Source: Spirochaetaceae bacterium
GTDB taxonomy: Bacteria > Spirochaetota > Spirochaetia > SZUA-6 > Bin103
Reading direction: 5' to 3'
Assembly: GCA_028818385.1 (NCBI GenBank)
Contig: JAPPNY010000163.1
Coordinates: 1-6,119, forward strand
Length of the DNA stretch: 6,119 nucleotides
Position numbers and translations under genes: made by a program. The notes under the pieces are model-generated. The model was given only the letters and a program-made list of their open reading frames with translations, was not told the DNA's origin and ran no database searches. Positions 3,188-6,119 of this stretch are shown here, in pieces (within the stretch, counting starts at the first letter, position 1; the number at the start of each line of letters is the position of its first letter).

Positions 3188-6119
3188 CAGATCACCGTTG
3201 CAGTGCCCGAAGAGGTGAATGAGGGTGCCACGGTGTCGATAGCGGTGGGCGGCACGGTACCTGCCAACACGGGCGGCACCGCTGATGCTGTGACGGTCAG
3301 CATTACCGTTGTCACCGCCACGGGTACGGCACCAGTCACCAACGGCGATACCGAAGACTTCGGGGACTTCAGCGATACTCTGACGATAAACCGGCCGGCA
3401 GACGGCGCTGCCGATGCCACTATCGCCGTGTCCGGTACTATCGACTGGACCGTGGGTAGGGACCCGAACAACGCTGAGAACGAGGCGGTCACCGTAAACG
3501 TCGCGGCCAGCGCCGGCGGGACACTCGCGACTGGGGATGACGCACACTCGGTGACGATCGAAGACACCGAGACCCAGGGCTACGAGCTCAGCGGTGCGAC
3601 ATCCATCACGGAGGGAGCTACCGCCGCTACTACTTTGACCTTGGTAGCGGTCCCGCCCAAAACGGTGGAGCTCACGGCCATTGCCTTTGGGATGTCTCCC
3701 AGCGATCCGTCGAAGTACACGCTGACCGCGGCATCCGCAACGACATTGGCGGCTGCCGGGTCGGTCATGACCACGATCCAGGCTCGTGCGGACGGCAACC
3801 GGACGGACGACGATATCATCGTGACAGCGTACGGGGGGGTGCCGCTAGCGACGCTGGACACCCTGGACATCAGCGTCACGGACATCCACAAGCTGCCCGC
3901 CGCCGCCGACATCACCGCTATGGCCTACGACGCGATGACGGGCGGCAACATGGTCACGTCGGTGGAGGAAGGCGGCAAGGTTTATATCGAAGTCATGGTG
4001 GACCGTGGCACCGACGGGTACCCCATGGGCGAGGATATCAAGGTGGCCTTGGCGCTGGCCGACCCCTCTCTGGGGACGCTCGCAGCGGAATCGGTCACGG
4101 TTCCCCGCGGTTCCACCGGCACGGGCATGACCAAGGCGGCGCGTGTCATGCTGACAACGGTGGCGATGGAGAGTCTCCAGGCCGGGACGCTCGTGGTCAA
4201 CCTCACAGCGAGCGGCGCGACGGCTGACAACGGATCGGATACCGTGATGGGGACACCCCTCCCGCTCACGATCAACAACACCACCACGCCGAACGTCACG
4301 ACGAAGACCCCCGCCCAAGTCGACGCCGCGGTCGCTGCCGCACGAGATCGGGTTGACGACGACGACAACAAGTGGATGGAGGGCGACGACGACATCACCA
4401 TCCCCCTCGGCAACTTGTTCAACCTGCCGACCGGATTCACCGTCACATCGGACGCAGGCTCGTCGATGGATTCGGTGGTAACCGCCTCTTCGAACGCTGG
4501 GGAGGTGACCATCATGGCGATGGGTGCCGGAAGCGCCACCGTCACGGTGACGGTGAACGTCGACAAGCCGACGTCAGCCACCGTCAGCCAGAACTCGATG
4601 GACAGCGCCACGGTCACGTTCTCGGTGATGGTCGACGCAGAGGAGCCGCGGGAACCGCGTGCCCTCACCACCGATGCGGTCATCAAGGAGATCAGCATCA
4701 GCGATGTGGAGAAGCGCAGGATCGGCGGAGAGGAGAGGCTCCACCTCGATGAGGGCGATACCGTAGAGGTGGACATGACCGTGGAGTGGTCCGTGGGCCA
4801 GCTCCGGGACCTCTATGACGACAGCACCGGCACCCCCGCCCCCGTGGTCATCGAGTTCATCGCGGAGCCGAAGTCGGACCCCGCCGATTGGCTTTCACCG
4901 CTCGACCTCAGCGGCGGCAGCCAGGACTTCCGCAGCAACGCAGGGGAGATCACGATCAAGATCCCCAAGATGCCCGCAGCGACCAAGAGGGACCACGAAA
5001 GGGTGGCGGCGAAGGGCAGCGATCGGCTCAACATCCTCGAGGACGACGACGCCGAAGATGAGGCGTTTATCATCGACGTGCAGAACAGCAGCATGGGCGT
5101 CTCGATGAATCCGTCGAACAGCCAGTTGGTGACGGACACCGTCGTCATCGACGACGACGAGACCCAGGGGATCAAGGTCAAGAGGACCACCAAGGGCGTC
5201 ATCTACGAGAGCGGCGCCGACCAGGAGTTCGAGGTGTCGGCGGACCCGGCGTTGGTCGACCTGTCGCTCGAGGTGGATTTCGATCTGACGAAGTCGGACG
5301 GGTCCGACGTTCCCCGGGCCTACGGGGTGAGTCCGTCGTCGGAGACCATCGCGGCCGGCCAGAAGGCCATGGTCACCGTCGACATCGACGAGAACGACGG
5401 GAACCGCGAGGACGATGAGCTCGAGTTGCACGCCCAGATCGACTCTCGCAACCGATCCATGGACGTCGAGGACGCCAGCGTCACATTCGAGGTGGTTGAT
5501 GTTCACAAGCTGCCGATGGTCATGGTGAGCCCGAAGATGGATTCGGTGAATGAGGGCGAGGAAATCGAACTCACCCTGACCATCGACCGGAACCCGCCCG
5601 ACACGATCCGGCTCGACCCCGAGACGCGGGAGCACACCCACGAAGCCATCGACGTCATGCTGACGATGGGCGCGGGCACGACCGCGGGGATGGGGGACTA
5701 CACCCTGCCGTCGAAGGTCACGTTCCCGGAGCACAACAAGAGGGCGCCCTGGACGCAGGAGATGAAGGTCAAGGTCATGGCGACCGAGGACAGCGACCTC
5801 GACGACGGCGAGATGCTCGTGCTCGACGCGATGGTTGCCGGCACGGTCGCGGCCAACGGCGAGGAGAAGATGTCCCAGGCCGCCGTCTCGACGCTGACCA
5901 TCGGCGAGAGCACCGGCAAGCTCGTCTGGGCGAGGACCCCCGAGGAGGTCGAGGCCGCCGTCATGGCCGCGAAGAAGGACGGTATGGGCGACGACATGAT
6001 GTTCACCGCGGGCGAGATGATCGAGCTCGAAGGGAACGACCTGTTCGGCTCCGCCGAAGGCGTGTCGGTCGGCTACACCGCGATGGTGGAAGGTGACGCG
6101 GTGTCCGAGAGCGTCAGCG
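3086..6119 (+). CDS. Large exported repeat protein with Calx-beta-like and Ig-like modules (3' end outside window)
   Basis: The frame from ATG 3086 has no stop through the last base, giving at least 1011 residues; the C-terminus is missing. Residues 1-34 are a Sec signal peptide (basic n-region with K16-K17, hydrophobic LALFGVVFALGAG, AAA before Q35). The exported part is acidic and I see no Cys in it. Its beta-rich modules carry Calx-beta-like hallmarks: an opening xNEG/DEG (46-47, 295-296, 556-557, 823-824) and closing (V)TIEDTETQG or VIDDDETQG (156-165, 686-695). Segment 437-500 reads like an Ig-like fold, ending GAGSATVTVTVNV. Two ~530-residue super-repeats are visible. I infer a surface adhesin or matrix protein, perhaps Ca-binding; the exact family is not recognised, and no sorting or anchor signal is within view. 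It begins 8 nt after a good ribosome binding site. Reading frames on the opposite strand and in other phases here are shadows. Confidence 0.88.
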   Translation, partial: MRTGAIFARGSCRALKKLALFGVVFALGAGTAAAQITVAVPEEVNEGATVSIAVGGTVPANTGGTADAVTVSITVVTATGTAPVTNGDTEDFGDFSDTLTINRPADGAADATIAVSGTIDWTVGRDPNNAENEAVTVNVAASAGGTLATGDDAHSVTIEDTETQGYELSGATSITEGATAATTLTLVAVPPKTVELTAIAFGMSPSDPSKYTLTAASATTLAAAGSVMTTIQARADGNRTDDDIIVTAYGGVPLATLDTLDISVTDIHKLPAAADITAMAYDAMTGGNMVTSVEEGGKVYIEVMVDRGTDGYPMGEDIKVALALADPSLGTLAAESVTVPRGSTGTGMTKAARVMLTTVAMESLQAGTLVVNLTASGATADNGSDTVMGTPLPLTINNTTTPNVTTKTPAQVDAAVAAARDRVDDDDNKWMEGDDDITIPLGNLFNLPTGFTVTSDAGSSMDSVVTASSNAGEVTIMAMGAGSATVTVTVNVDKPTSATVSQNSMDSATVTFSVMVDAEEPREPRALTTDAVIKEISISDVEKRRIGGEERLHLDEGDTVEVDMTVEWSVGQLRDLYDDSTGTPAPVVIEFIAEPKSDPADWLSPLDLSGGSQDFRSNAGEITIKIPKMPAATKRDHERVAAKGSDRLNILEDDDAEDEAFIIDVQNSSMGVSMNPSNSQLVTDTVVIDDDETQGIKVKRTTKGVIYESGADQEFEVSADPALVDLSLEVDFDLTKSDGSDVPRAYGVSPSSETIAAGQKAMVTVDIDENDGNREDDELELHAQIDSRNRSMDVEDASVTFEVVDVHKLPMVMVSPKMDSVNEGEEIELTLTIDRNPPDTIRLDPETREHTHEAIDVMLTMGAGTTAGMGDYTLPSKVTFPEHNKRAPWTQEMKVKVMATEDSDLDDGEMLVLDAMVAGTVAANGEEKMSQAAVSTLTIGESTGKLVWARTPEEVEAAVMAAKKDGMGDDMMFTAGEMIELEGNDLFGSAEGVSVGYTAMVEGDAVSESVS
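3191..4672 (+). repeat. Protein super-repeat, unit 1
   Basis: Residues about 36-529 contain, in order: a Calx-beta-like module (36-165), an Ig-like module (166-271, with DGNRTDDD at 236-243 and ending VTDIHKLP), a second Calx-beta-like module (272-about 405), a helix-like linker TPAQVDAAVAAARD (408-421) with an acidic DDDD loop, and an Ig-like module ending near 515. The same order recurs in unit 2. Module borders are by eye. Confidence 0.65.
4673..6119 (+). repeat. Protein super-repeat, unit 2 (cut by window end)
   Basis: Residues about 530-1011 repeat the order of unit 1: a Calx-beta-like module (DEG at 555-557, closing DDDETQG at 689-695), an Ig-like module with DGNREDDE at 771-778 and ending VVDVHKLP (803-810), a Calx-beta-like module (NEG at 822-824), the linker TPEEVEAAVMAAKKD (951-965) and GNDLFGS at 983-989. 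The units are divergent in protein and DNA, implying an old duplication rather than a fresh one. Confidence 0.65.

Noticed and set aside
2944..3222. Plus-strand frame of 92 codons
   Set aside because: It runs out of phase through the signal peptide of the large gene and has no ribosome binding site. Only its first third shares the leader repeat, which is discussed as a finding.
4895..5734. Minus-strand frame of 279 codons
   Set aside because: It is antisense to the large exported-protein frame, which carries a signal peptide and repeats. The Val/Asp/His/Arg-rich product is a mirror of Asp/Val-rich codons.
1..6119. tRNA attachment site, CRISPR array or transposase gene
   Set aside because: No cloverleaf, no regularly spaced repeats and no DDE or HUH transposase motifs were found on either strand by reading.

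Overview
The window is GC-rich and looks like bacterial accessory DNA: a short stretch crowded with tyrosine recombinase genes and remnants, followed by the 5' part of a very large gene for an exported, repeat-built protein. The Sec-type signal peptide, the P4-type integrases and the acidic Calx-beta/Ig-like repeat architecture suit a Gram-negative-type bacterium. The phylum cannot be fixed from the sequence, and no rRNA, tRNA or other taxonomic marker is visible.

Layout. (1) Positions 1-260, + strand: the C-terminal catalytic end of a XerC/D-like integrase, missing its front. It has an Arg in place of the box II His and an in-frame 14-codon insertion just before the conserved LGH motif. (2) 367-1629, - strand: a complete-looking 420-aa P4-type integrase with all catalytic residues. 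A promoter-like TATAAT lies 6 nt from its ATG, inside an inverted repeat. (3) 1683-2363, - strand: the N-terminal half of a paralogous integrase, cut off at about 1770 and followed by an unrelated AT-richer tail. (4) 2364-3085: about 720 bp with no convincing gene. It holds a candidate minus-strand promoter with TTCACAC boxes, a minus-strand terminator-like hairpin, other hairpins and a 77%-identical direct repeat 208 bp apart. The second copy of this repeat is the leader of the next gene. (5) 3086 to the window end, + strand: one uninterrupted reading frame of at least 1011 codons with a signal peptide and Calx-beta-like and Ig-like modules arranged as two ~530-residue super-repeats. It has no stop codon inside the window.

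How the parts may relate: the recombinase cluster marks a spot hit repeatedly by integrative elements, and its newest or best-preserved occupant is the integrase at 367-1629. The large gene points away from that cluster and may be cargo of such an element or a chromosomal surface-protein gene beside it. The duplicated leader suggests local duplication or recombination at its 5' end. The most notable features are the large exported protein with its super-repeat, the duplicated leader, and the insertion in the first integrase remnant.
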